A DNA stretch of 64,000 bases, from the NCBI GenBank assembly GCA_944472155.2, contig OX235277.1, positions 39,014,758-39,078,757 of the forward strand. Direction: 5' to 3'. The DNA comes from Trichobilharzia szidati (taxonomy: Eukaryota > Platyhelminthes > Trematoda > Strigeidida > Schistosomatidae). The notes under the pieces were generated by a model. It saw only the letters and a program-made list of their open reading frames with translations. It made no database searches and had not been told where the DNA came from. The position numbers and the translations under genes were made by a program. Position 1 is the first letter of the stretch; every line of letters starts with the position of its first letter. This document shows positions 53,844-63,114 of the stretch, piece after piece.

Positions 53844-54470
53844 CTTACTTTACTTCGGCTATCTCCTACGGGAGGATGAGCTGGCTTCATGAACATCTCA
53901 AATCATCGCTGCCCAGGAGCGGCGATCTAATGAAGAGAGTTCATGAAGTTTCACGGGAATTCGGTAAGAGTGATGTCCCCAGAATCGCTCGGCCTTTTGT
54001 TTGAGAGTGCAGCTCTAGCCTTTACACAACCAAGTGTGGCCTACAAGGCAGTAGGAGTGGAGTAGGGAGTCCACTATCCATTGGCAGCCGCTGACCGGAG
54101 TTCGGTTCATACGCCTTTTTCAATGGGGCCAGACATCCAGGACATCCAACAAGCCCTTTGTCCATACGTCTGTCGGTGAGCTCCAGTGAGCTTCATACGC
54201 CAGTCGTTGGAGGTTTGGAATCAGGGTTTAGCCATCTCCCCTAGACTGTCATCCAATGGACAGTCAACCCGGTGGAGAGCGCCGGGCATCCGCCTTCGTC
54301 CTCTCACTTTGGTGAAAAAAAACACCTCCGCCATGTGAAGGCAGTGAGTAGGACTTCCTCAGGAGAGGCTATGTAAGACGCCCGGTCATATGGGAGCATT
54401 TCAAGAGGTGTGCGGAGGGGTGGCCAACCCGCAGCGCAAGGCACCCAACCCCGACCATCCTGAGGCTTTG
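53844..54470 (-). mobile_element. unrecognised GC-rich insertion with target-site duplication
   Basis: About 630 bp, far more GC-rich than its flanks, inserted in the tail of a SINE-A. Direct repeats TTTTGATTGATT (left, ending 53843) and TTTGGATTGATT (right, about 54468-54479) look like a target-site duplication. On the minus strand the end is GAAGTAAAGTAAGT, a simple-repeat tail. Minus-strand frames are partly open (SPEEVLLTAFTWRRC, GLVGCPGCLAPLKKAYEPNS, GQRLPMDSGLPTPL). No domain recognised; could be the 5' or 3' UTR of a LINE or a non-autonomous element. Confidence 0.6.
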
Positions 54471-54474
54471 GATT

Positions 54475-54770
54475 GATTGGTTACAGGATTTCAATATTAG
54501 CTGACATCAGTTCGAGAACCGTTGGAACAATTGGACAACTGTCTCCTCCGTCCTAGTTCGAGACTTTTCATCAGAACGAACCCATCAACAGGGTTCAAAC
54601 CGAGAACCTTCTGATTACAAGACTAGCGAGCTAGTAGACCATTAAGCCACTGAGACCCGATCCTATGGCCAGCCCATGAATTTAAACTTCTGCTAATTCA
54701 CGACATAGCGCGACCACTAGCCAATGTCTTCTGTGGCGAGTATTTGTCGTCACACCCAACTTGGATTCGA
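54475..54770 (-). mobile_element. SINE-A copy, left arm of an inverted pair
   Basis: Tail, hammerhead remnant (TCTCCTCCGTCCTAGTTCGA on the plus strand), tRNA-like module (GGTTCAAACC, GATTACAAGAC, CCACTGAGACCCGATCC), upstream block to 54770. Confidence 0.75.
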
Positions 54771-54890
54771 GCCCCGGTGCTGGGCATGCACTGATGAAGA
54801 GTCCCAAACTAGGACGAAACAGCCGTCCAGTACTCCCAGCTGGTCTTCTAATGGTTCTCTAACCCATGTCAGCTAATGATGAAGTTCGGT
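54770..54890 (+). mobile_element. SINE-A copy, right arm: B box, hammerhead and tail
   Basis: GGATTCGAGCCCCGG (B box), hammerhead 54788-54833, TTCTAATGG and GATGTCAGC-like tail. A box lost at the junction with the left arm. Confidence 0.8.
54788..54833 (+). ncRNA. SINE-A hammerhead fold with C3 to A
   Basis: GCACTG (54788-54793), ATGAAGA (54794-54800), stem II GTCCCAAACTAGGAC (54801-54815), GAAA (54816-54819), CAGCCGTC with GTC triplet, CAGTAC (54828-54833). Everything matches the hammerhead consensus except C3 and one stem I mismatch. Confidence 0.6.
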
Positions 54891-55745
54891 AAATAACTTG
54901 CTGTTGTTGTTGGCATTTCCCACAATTTCATCCTATTTTCAGACAACAGCAACAGCCTCCCGATGTTGACAAAATTAGTGATAATAATAATAAATTGGGT
55001 CACGTACACCGATATCACTTAGAAGACAGTCACGATTTCAGCGGGAATCGAACCCAGGACCTTCAAGTTGACTATTCATATTCAGCCAGTGTGACAAAAT
55101 CCAATAGCATATGTGAAGAAAGTGGTCACCAGTGAGGAGGTTAGATACTCATCGCTGACATTCGTCGACGGCAGTGACATATTACAGAGCTTAGAATTGG
55201 ATGCCATCTTTGTGGTTGGATGGTTAACGTGCGCCTACCTCGTACCTCTACAAAGTCTTGGGTGCGACTCTCTCACTGGAGTTATAGGTGTGAACTGCTG
55301 AAGAGTCGGAAAGTACGACGACGTCATGTATACAATTCAGGGAGTGAAAATTTTCATCACACAATTTCCTTTGGAAACCCAAATTATTCAGATCACAGTC
55401 TGTGATCTGGCTAGTCAGCCAGATCGAAGCGATCTAAGTGCGGGATAGTCATTTCACTCGTTCAGCTTGTAATCACCAGTTTTCCACAAACACCCAGCTT
55501 CTCTAGGCTGAGTCAAACTGGGTACACCACCCTCAAACGACCGTCAAGTATTTCCAGATCACTTCGATCTGACTGGCTTGCAGGCAAGCACACTACTGGT
55601 TGATAGGTGTGAATGGTATACATCTACTACTCATCTCAACTAATCAGTAGTATATATATTGTGTTATGCAAAAGATGTCCAGGTGTCTATGAAACTGGTT
55701 TCACTGCATGACCTAATTTGTAACCAATCAAATATCCTTACAATA
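54890..55745. other. decayed SINE-A material and unassigned DNA
   Basis: 55020-55110 and 55270-55340 retain SINE-A-like pieces (GGAATCGAACCCAGGACC minus; GTCGGAAAGTACGACG). 55380-55600 has inverted short repeats around CAGATCGAAGCGATCT and resembles the repeat at 47310. Confidence 0.4.
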
Positions 55746-55751
55746 TTCACT

Positions 55752-55987
55752 GCGTTGGTGGCATAGCGGTTAGGACGCTCGCCGACCATGCACATGGTCC
55801 GGGGTTCGATCCCCGGCCGCCGACGCACTCCTTTACCTCGCTAAGCCAGAAATAATACTGGTGAAGAGGAAAGGTTGGGCATGAGGCTAGCAACCCCATC
55901 CTGTAAAATAAACACTGCTACAGAAACTTCAAGCCACTAGCTTGAAGCCCTATGTTCCACTGGGGAACGTGAAGAAAAACAAAAACA
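55752..55987 (+). mobile_element. SINE-B full-length copy with target-site duplication
   Basis: ACAATATTCACT flanks it at 55740-55751 and 55988-55999. Head GCGTTGGTGGCATAGCGG, GGACGCTCGCCGACC, GGGGTTCGATCCCCGG, body, and GAAGCCCTATGTTCCACTGG tail with A-rich end. 236 bp; best reference copy for the family. Confidence 0.92.
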
Positions 55988-56136
55988 ACAATATTCACTT
56001 GAAAAGCAGTTCAGTTTGGTTAGAGAAAGGGAGAGAGAGCTAGCTGAATGACTGAATTCGATAAGACGTTCCACATGAAATAAATAAATCAATAAATAAT
56101 AATAATAATAACAATAACAGTGCATAAGATACTTAC

Positions 56137-56456
56137 CTCGGCTATTTTTACTCTTGTTCCTGTAGTTGTATTTGTTATCGGAATTTTACTCGATGTATGT
56201 GTTGTTTCATGAGAATTATTATATCGCTGTTGTTGTTGCTGCTGTAGCTGCTGGTGATGCTGTTGGTGTTGTAAAGATTGTCCATCAGTATTCAACATTC
56301 GACAAGGACAACATGTTTCAATTTTGAATTGTGCTGTCGCTGTAGTTTGTTGATGATGATGATTTGGAGAATTATAAGTTTGTACAGTGAATTTTGAGCC
56401 TTGTTCAGTAGGATTGTTATGATTTGAGCTGACCGGGAGAGGAGAATTGATATGAA
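56137..56456 (-). CDS. internal exon 1 of an inferred multi-exon host gene (Gln/His-rich)
   Basis: A 320-nt exon with a strong acceptor (pyrimidine-rich tract ending in ATAG just above 56456) and a consensus donor GAG|GTAAGT at 56137. The reading frame is open throughout, entering in phase 1 and leaving in phase 0. The peptide starts HINSPLPVSSNHNN and includes a Cys-rich patch CCPC and a Gln/His run (QQLQQQQQQ), ending RVKIAE. Low-complexity Gln/His/Asn/Thr with AT-rich codons is typical of flatworm coding sequence and unlike the surrounding SINEs. The phase-0 end fits the exon at 42173-42682. The open frame runs upstream to an ATG at 56532 with a hydrophobic stretch, but that stretch is the polypyrimidine tract read as Leu/Phe/Ser, so I prefer the splice acceptor. 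Function not recognised. Confidence 0.7.
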
Positions 56457-56659
56457 CTATAAGAGAGAAGAGGAATAATAGACAGAGTAATCTAACAGAT
56501 TCCAGAAAAATGGTGAACATTAATAATACCATAGATTTTTTTAATGCGACAAGAAGAACACATAATCTTCAGTTGTATGAAGAAATGAATTTTTCGGTAA
56601 ATTGGTCACAATGATATATAGAGCTTTACTAACACATCCCCACTTTTTTCTATTTATTT

Positions 56660-56850
56660 ATTATTTATTATTTTGATTACAGCTTGATTCCACACCGTAT
56701 TTTCAGTACAAGTATGGAATTTTCAGCATGGATATCGGTAGCCCAAATTTTGCAGGCCGATCATAGATATCGGGTGTGCGTCGGCAGGGGATCGAACCCC
56801 GGACCATGTGCATGGTCGGCGAGAGTCCTAACCATTGTGCCACTGCTGTC
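56660..56850 (-). mobile_element. SINE-C copy
   Basis: Minus strand: AGTGGCACAATGGTTAGG (A box), CTCTCGCCGACC, CCGGGGTTCGATCCCC, tail to (TAATAAATAATAAA). Joined at its 5' side to the LINE-A below. Confidence 0.9.
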
Positions 56851-57765
56851 TTCTTCACCTAGGCCCATGATTACCCATAATCTCACATCTCCTCCTACTC
56901 CTCCAAAACGATCCTCTCCAATTTATCCTCACATCGACCACCCACTCGTCGCTTCCCATTCATCTTCCACTCATTCGACGGTCTCCTCAACGTATGCTCA
57001 ACCGATCCATCTCTATATTTCTCCTACATATTCGATGAGCACTCGGCTCTTTTTTGGTTTGTTGCTATCCAGAGTTTCTTTTGGTCAATTCGTGCTAACC
57101 GGCTGGTCATTTGATCTTCAGTATGGAGCCAGTCAGCTAGTTGGGCAGTTGTTGATAGAAGTCTGCAACAGGCTGTTGGAAATGCTTTTCGTGATACACT
57201 CGCCAAGATACTGACCCATATAGAGGAACTTGCTGACTTCACATTTGTGTTGAACAGAATCCAAATCTTGTTCTTTATGCTGAGTGAGTAAGTGGAGAAG
57301 ATTTCCAAACTGGTTTCAGGTTGGTGAAGGTATATCTTACCTTTACGATTCTGCCTGGCTGGCTTTGAAATCTTTATCCGTTCCGCCTATAGTTGAAACG
57401 ATGCTTCCTGGCTGGATAAGTGAATGAAGTGAACTCTGTTAAATCTCTCCCTTTGATGGTGATCAGTGCTAGTTGCTGTTGGTTATCTTCATCAACCTCG
57501 GTTTCCACCTTCTATATGTTCACCTAGAGTCCTGTCTCTACTGCCTGCCTCGTCTCGTCTCTTCAGCTAGTTTGTTACTTTCCGCCTGGCAGCAAGTCTT
57601 CGAGTTTGTGTGTGTGTCACATTTAACATAAATCATCCACACGTGAAATTCAGATCTTCTAGAGTCCTTTTATTGGTCAGTCCAAAGTATTCCTGTCTTC
57701 TCACTCACTCCCTGTACACAGTCTGACGCACACATAATCCAGTCCACCACAATTAAGAATATCAT
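56850..57765 (-). mobile_element. LINE-A fragment
   Basis: Minus-strand frames: FLTDQ and an MLQAE-like start near 57600, FTYPARKHRFNYRRNG-like, then MEIFSTYSLSIKNKIWILFN then TNVKSASSSIWVSI, KAFPTACCRLLSTTAQL, KTRWPVSTNxP, SNMQEKYR, SVEHTLRRPSNEWKMNGKRR, and VGGRCEDKLERIVLEE. Same block order as the other LINE-A copies; 3' tail replaced by SINE-C head. Confidence 0.8.
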
Positions 57766-57779
57766 CTGTGATATTAGGC

Positions 57780-58900
57780 CGGCAGTCATGTCTTACTCCT
57801 GGATGACGTTTCGAACAAAATTTATTGTTTATAATCATATCAATTGCGATCACACGACTTCGAAACTTGAGTTTTATAGTTCTCTTTGTCCTCGCCTATT
57901 TGTCGTATGGGTAGTAGAATTTTCCAGATATCGGGAACAGGTGATGAATCATTCCTATTACATGTATTTGTAGTTGATTCGATAAACAAAGCTTCTGTTA
58001 TCAATCTCTCCCTATACCCTGTGACATAAGATTTTAAAACCGTCATCCTATCCCATCCTATTGTATGGTTGTGTGTGACTGCATGTAGTGCTATAGTTGA
58101 ACTATTCTCTAGATTTCTTATCTTATTCGGGTCAACTAATCTAGATTTTGCTGCTAGGTTTTTATGTTCTGCTAGTCTGACTGCCCCTGTTCTACTACTT
58201 TGACCTATGTATTTGACCTGACAATCATTGTAGGCAGGGTATTAGATAAACTAAATTGTTTTGTTTTAGAGGTTCCGCAGGTTCCTTTAACCGACAAAGC
58301 TTGTTTCTAATTGAGTTTGTGGGGGTGGGGCTAAATACCAGCCACTTTTATTCCTGTCTTGTTAAGAATTCTGCGTAAGGCTTCCGAGGTTCCTTCCTTG
58401 TATAGAATTACTACTGATGATTTAAATTCTTTATTGTTGGTGTCGTCATTAATATTATTATTATTATCACTATTATCATTATCATTATTATTGCTATTAT
58501 CATTATCGCTACTATCATTATTTATTTTATTTTTACATTTCCTTACTTATTTCTTGATTAATTGATCCGGGTAATTATTAAGTTTCAAGGCTTCTTTTAT
58601 GTGTATCAGTTCCTGTTTTACCGAATCAACTACAAATACATGTAATAGGAATGATTCATCACCTGTCCCCGATATCTGGAAAATTCTACTACCCATACGA
58701 CAAATAGGAGAGAACAAAGAGAACTATAAAACTCAAGTTTCGAAGTCGTGTGATCACAATTGATATGATTATGAACAATAAATTTTGTTCAAAACTGTGT
58801 CATCCAGTAAATAATACTGTTTCACTGTGTGATATACCTAATAAACAAACTAATATGGAATTACTTACTACCACAGTGCCCAAGTTTTACACATATTCAT
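57780..58900 (-). mobile_element. PLE-c copy 3 with inverted terminal repeats
   Basis: 57780-57990 and 58620-58885 are inverted copies (AACTTGAGTTTTATAGTTCTC, CAGATATCGGG, ATTGATATGATTATGAACAA). Between them on the minus strand: a VLxIPCND block near 58240, AEHKNLAAKSRLVDPNKIRN and the frame 58046-57840 (TVLKSYVTGYRERLITEALF, IESTTNTCNRND). The terminal repeat overlaps the protein's 3' end. Confidence 0.8.
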
Positions 58901-59225
58901 ACTAGCCGGTTGCCTTACTTACTCCTGTATTCGCTTCAGAAGCCTCAATGAATTTTCTGTTGTGGATCACCTGACACGTGGCATTGTTGTGTAGCCAGCT
59001 GTTGAATGAGGTTGATAAAAACTTGGATCCATCAATGAGCTGGTGACTATTACTCAGATTATGGGATTTCTTGGGGGAGATTTCGGATTAATAGCAATGG
59101 TTAGATTTTCGTCACGAACCAATAGGTATCCGTCCGTCTGATACTCCCCGGTGACTCTCAATGATCTCTCTCTCTAGCTGATGTGTTGATTCGTGAAACC
59201 CACCCCACTACTCACGAATCTGATC
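58900..59225 (-). other. possible unidentified coding relic
   Basis: The minus strand reads HQLIDGSKFLSTSFNSWLHN, NATCQVIHNRKFIEASEANT, GVSKATG without stops from about 59035 to 58920. No domain recognised; likely a transposon relic. Confidence 0.3.
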
Positions 59226-59855
59226 ATCTGAATATCGAGAATTTATCGTCCAGCAAATAGGCAAAATAAAAGAGTTGTGTTGGACACATAGGCTGAGGTG
59301 AACTTTTGAGTGGAACGCAAATGGGAAATGACGAGTTGGTCGTTGGTTCAAGGGCGACACGAAAGATACTATGTCAGGCAGATGATGCTGCAGGATTGGA
59401 CTTCACCGACCTCTAGATTAGAAATAGGAAGTGAAGTGGTAGAGCACGTTGACCGCTTCACTTACTTGGGAAGTACCATCAACCCTAACGGGTTGATCTC
59501 CAACGAAATCTCAGCACGAATACAGAGGGCTAGTCTAGGCCAGGTTGGAAGGTGTAGACTTCCTGGTTGGGGTCCTCGGGACGGTAAAAATCAATGGTTG
59601 GAAACAATTGGTGACATGGCTCAAAATCGTTCTCGGTGGATGGCGCAGATGCATCCACTCCTTGTGACTTATGATTTACAATGAAACTGTTTTGTTCTTC
59701 GTTATTACTATTCCTTTGTCTCACACCTCTGTCTACTGTCTATATTATGCATTTCTCCTACTTTCTTCTCTTGCTTTGTGTGCAACATGGATGGAGTGTG
59801 GCGACTTGAACTGCCGCACATATGTACGAAGTTCTATGTCGAAAACCGACCGACG
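59225..59855 (+). mobile_element. chimera of LINE-A and LINE-B ends
   Basis: 59225-59370 is LINE-A C-terminal sequence (IVQQIGKIKELCWTHRLR, FEWNANGK). From about 59375 it is LINE-B: MMLQDWTSPTSRLEIGSEVV, EHVDRFTYLGSTINPNGLIS, NEISARIQRASL, then a deletion that joins directly to GQVGRCRLPGWGPRDGKNQW and LETIGDMAQNRSRWMAQMHP. The ETW to HVLRM region is deleted. Ends with the LINE-B 3' UTR. One frame (59310-59684) runs through both. Confidence 0.85.
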
Positions 59856-59859
59856 GACC

Positions 59860-60005
59860 GACCGATGTCAGGCAATCAATCGTGGAGCCGGTTAAAAAAG
59901 GACTACAAAGAATAGAGTGAAATGCAGATACGCTACTGCTGAAGCCCTATGTTTTACACTTGGAACTTAATTTGCAATCAATAATGAATAACTCATAAAT
60001 AATTG
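59860..60005 (+). mobile_element. LINE-A/SINE-B-type 3' tail scrap
   Basis: GAGCCGGTTAAAAAAGGAC and GCTGAAGCCCTATGTTTTAC with an AT-rich end. Confidence 0.5.
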
Positions 60006-60009
60006 ATTA

Positions 60010-60545
60010 GTGAAAAAGGGTAAAACCACAGTGACCTTGAACAACCAATCAGAATTCATATACCACCACACAGTAGCAAAATCGTTGAAAAAAATACACT
60101 AACAAGTATTGCAAACTTGATATTACACTGTGTAGTTTTAGGCTTATGTATTGTAAGAATGTCTCCCGATCAATACACAGATGATCTATGGAGAAAAGGA
60201 ACCATGCGCGGTAGATGCATTTATTCATATGACTGTAGATCATGGCACTTTGAGATCTATTGATATTTCTTTCTTTCTTTTTTTTTTTGATTACAGCTTG
60301 ATGCCATACCGTATTTTCAGTACAAGTATGGAATTTTCAGCATGGATATCGGTAGCCCAAATTTTGCAGGCCGACCATAGATATCAGGTGTGTGTCGGCA
60401 GGGGATCGAACCCCGGACCATGTGCATGGCCGGCGAGAGTCCTAACCACTGTGCCACCGACGCACCTTCTTCAACGTACTCCTACTCTAACCATAATCTT
60501 AACTCCTTATTCTAACCTTAACCGTAGACCCTGAACCTCAGTCTC
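60010..60545. repeat. repeat with telomere-like degenerate tail, copy 2, containing SINE-C
   Basis: Matches 16130-16400 up to CACTTTGAGATCTATTGATA; SINE-C (-) occupies 60275-60470; then degenerate arrays CTAACCATAATCTTAACTCC and CTAACCTTAACCGTAGACCC. Confidence 0.7.
60275..60470 (-). mobile_element. SINE-C nested in the telomere-tailed repeat
   Basis: GTGCGTCGGTGGCACAGTGG, GGACTCTCGCCGGCC, CCGGGGTTCGATCCCC, tail ending in T-run on the plus strand (60282-60290). Clear head and tail. Confidence 0.9.
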
Positions 60546-60880
60546 AAAAACCATAAGACTACCTAACAGTATAGATTTGCAGAAAAAATACCTAGTATAT
60601 AAGTAGAATACTGTATCTATCCTCTCTAAGTTCAAAAAGAGAGACTTGATTTGATTTGGAATGACACTTTATAGCATTCCCTGTATCCCGTCGGTTCTTG
60701 AAGGACAACGTTTGAATGACCTTGACTTTGGCTATGATGCTTTAACTTCACCTTTCAAATGTTTTGCTTTTTTCATGCTTTGAAGGTTTTGTAGTGAGTT
60801 GATTCATTTTCCTATGTAGGAGGATCATCAGCTTTATGGCGAACCTTCCCTCTTTCGTCGGGCTTAGGACTGACTGATAA
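60545..60880. other. no recognised feature
   Basis: AT-rich, no ORF or repeat recognised. Confidence 0.35.
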
Positions 60881-61560
60881 ACTAGGTTTGATACTGAAAC
60901 CCGTCTTCGAAGATGTACAGAAGGCAAAGAAGAAGATACCCAACCGACAATATCAACAACAACAAAAAAATAACAAAAACAAGCATTAATCACCACCACT
61001 AACGGGAGGAAACTTGACTGAAGTCACTACTTCCAGTTATGTAAGGCACCATCATTTCACCAACTCTACAGGCAGGCAGGTGACACTGATAAGAATATCA
61101 AGAATATAGAAAGCAAGATGACAGCATAAGAAACAAGTGAATACATCCCTTTACATGGCTGGAAGTTGCTTCACGCGGCCCATCACACAAAGCTTTTTCG
61201 TAACATGCTGTGACTTTTTTTCAACATCTCCGCCTTTTGCTCCACACACTGAGGAACAAATGACTTAGCAAAACAGGATAAGCAACAAGGAACGCTGGCA
61301 ACGAACAAAGCAACAAATATGAAGAAAAGAAGCGAGATGACGGGATCGTTGAATGAACCATCACACGCATCAGGACCTCGGGTACAACTCGAAAAAAGAT
61401 AGTGATAAGTTCGGGACGGATCCAAGATTGACATAGAGAAGATGAAATCGTGTGGACAATCACGAAGCCAGATAAAGATGGCTATTTTGGATAGAGTGAA
61501 GTGTTGCTGAAGTCCTATGTCCGGCTCGGACCCCAAGGGGAGTAATAGTAATAATAATAA
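60880..61560 (+). mobile_element. LINE-A fragment, decayed
   Basis: KKKIPNRQYQQQQKNNKNKH, GGNLTEVTTSSYVRHHHFTN, then fragments of the KIRW region (TGxAKQDKQQGTLATN), IVNEPSHASGP and a final tail GAAGTCCTATGTCCGGCTCGG with (AAT)n. Confidence 0.7.
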
Positions 61561-62225
61561 TCTAATTTCTAAGTTTTAAAGCAATTCGAATAGTTAGCAG
61601 CTGCATCAAAGTACATCAAAATTTCAATGAAGTCAGAAAATCAATTACGAACAAAAAAGCATTTGTACACATACCTAATAAAAATGTTACAATATTCCTT
61701 CCTTGTATCAAAAAACAAGAGATACAGTGAGAGAGAGAGAACAGTGTTCATTTCGAATATTTATATAAACGTTTAGGCAAGAAATCAGTGAAATCTATTC
61801 AACCGTTGATCGTTAGTCAGTCTGCGCTTTTAAACTAACGTCGACTCAAGCAGTTATCTTTGTCGAAATCTGTTGTAAAATTCTGCGAATTACTTGTTCC
61901 CACTCCCCACCCCCTATCACATCTCATCCACGTCAACCTGCACCCCACTCAAATAAAATTATGACCAGTGAAAGTCTGTGTGTTTGTGTTTTTATCGGGC
62001 GATAACTGCTAATATATACATAACTGTCACACTGACAAAACTTTGTGATTAAAAACTGAGTTTTGTTAAGTAAAGGATGTGTGTGTGTGTGTCCGTGAGA
62101 GAGAATCTCGCAAGCGAAGTTGAAAGTTACATCAGAATAACGACTTTAACACACATTTAAAGATATTGTATAGTACGGAACTCACACGAACACTAGATAA
62201 AAGACTTTTGTTTTAAAAGCCTGAT
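61560..62225. other. no recognised gene; GT microsatellite
   Basis: GAGA tract at 61728-61740 and (GT)n at 62078-62092. No ORF of interest. Confidence 0.4.
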
Positions 62226-62460
62226 TAATCAACAATGCACACGTGTAGGTAGTCCCGGGTTCGATACCCAACTAACGACAGTCCATCTAACCTCGCTCAA
62301 CCGGTTAAAAAAGAAAGAAGGCTGGGGGTCTGGGGATAAAACAAAGCTCACCCAATGATAACGAAAAATAATCCGACGGTTACTGAAACACCTCAGAGGT
62401 AAAACTTCAGAAGTGCCCTATGTCCTCTGTGCGGAATGCAAGGGAATGAAAAAAGAACTG
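62225..62460 (+). mobile_element. SINE-B-like copy, diverged
   Basis: CCCGGGTTCGATACCC (B box), CAACCGGTTAAAAAAGAAAG, ACTGAAACACCTCAG and GTGCCCTATGTCCTCTGTG tail. A box weak. Same subfamily as 2060 and 20185. Confidence 0.65.
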
Positions 62461-62639
62461 AAACACACTGTGTCAGATTTAGATAGATTGAGAAGTGTTG
62501 AGTTCAAGTCAGTGATAAAAACATGGACACCTGCACACGCATACATACATACACATTTATATGATTCTTGTGTTATCCACTTTTACGGATGCTGCTTTAA
62601 GACATGTTAGATAGACTATTAAGACATACAAATTTTGGA

Positions 62640-62905
62640 TTTCCATCATAAATCAACATCAATTAGAGAAAGTGTTGAAAACCAGCTCGGAGCACTGGAC
62701 GGTTTGTTTCGTCCAATTATTTCCAAGCTCCTCATCAGTGCACACCCACTCTACCTCGTCAGCAAGGATCAGATTCAGAACCTTTAAATTACAAGACTAA
62801 ACAACTCATTGATCATTCAGTCATTCGAGAAGGAATTCAATGATCCCTGAATTATGACTTTATCGACTCGTGTGCTGCTCTCACACCGTCGCTTTTGGCT
62901 TCATT
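62640..62905 (-). mobile_element. SINE-A copy, left arm of an inverted pair
   Basis: Tail (CATCAATTAGAGAAAGTG), decayed hammerhead (GGTTTGTTTCGTCCAATTAT), tRNA-like remnant (AATTACAAGAC). Confidence 0.7.
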
Positions 62906-63075
62906 GAATTCCAGCCCAAGTGGCTGATTGGTCAACCAGCATTTGTCTTGTAACCTCAAAGTCTTAAGGTTTGATCCCTGCCGGTAGGTGAGTTCGTGCG
63001 TGCTTCCTGCTAAATAGTCTCAAAGTGTGGTGAGAACTGGCTGCTAGCCAAAGTTGGTAGACAGTAATTGACGTC
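62905..63075 (+). mobile_element. SINE-A copy, right arm of an inverted pair
   Basis: AGCCCAAGTGGCTGATTGG (A box), GTCTTGTAACCTCAAAG, GGTTTGATCCCTG (B box), AGTCTCAAAGTGTGGTGAGA hammerhead scrap. Confidence 0.7.
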
Positions 63076-63114
63076 AGTGTTTATGTCCTCAATATTGGTG
63101 GTGATAAAATGAGA

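Noticed and set aside
56457..56532. ATG start with signal-peptide-like hydrophobic N-terminus for the 56 kb exon
   Set aside because: The hydrophobic residues come from a polypyrimidine tract immediately before a good ATAG acceptor, so a splice site explains it better.
56684..57214. 176-codon open frame on the plus strand
   Set aside because: Runs antisense through SINE-C and LINE-A; the real coding relic is on the minus strand.
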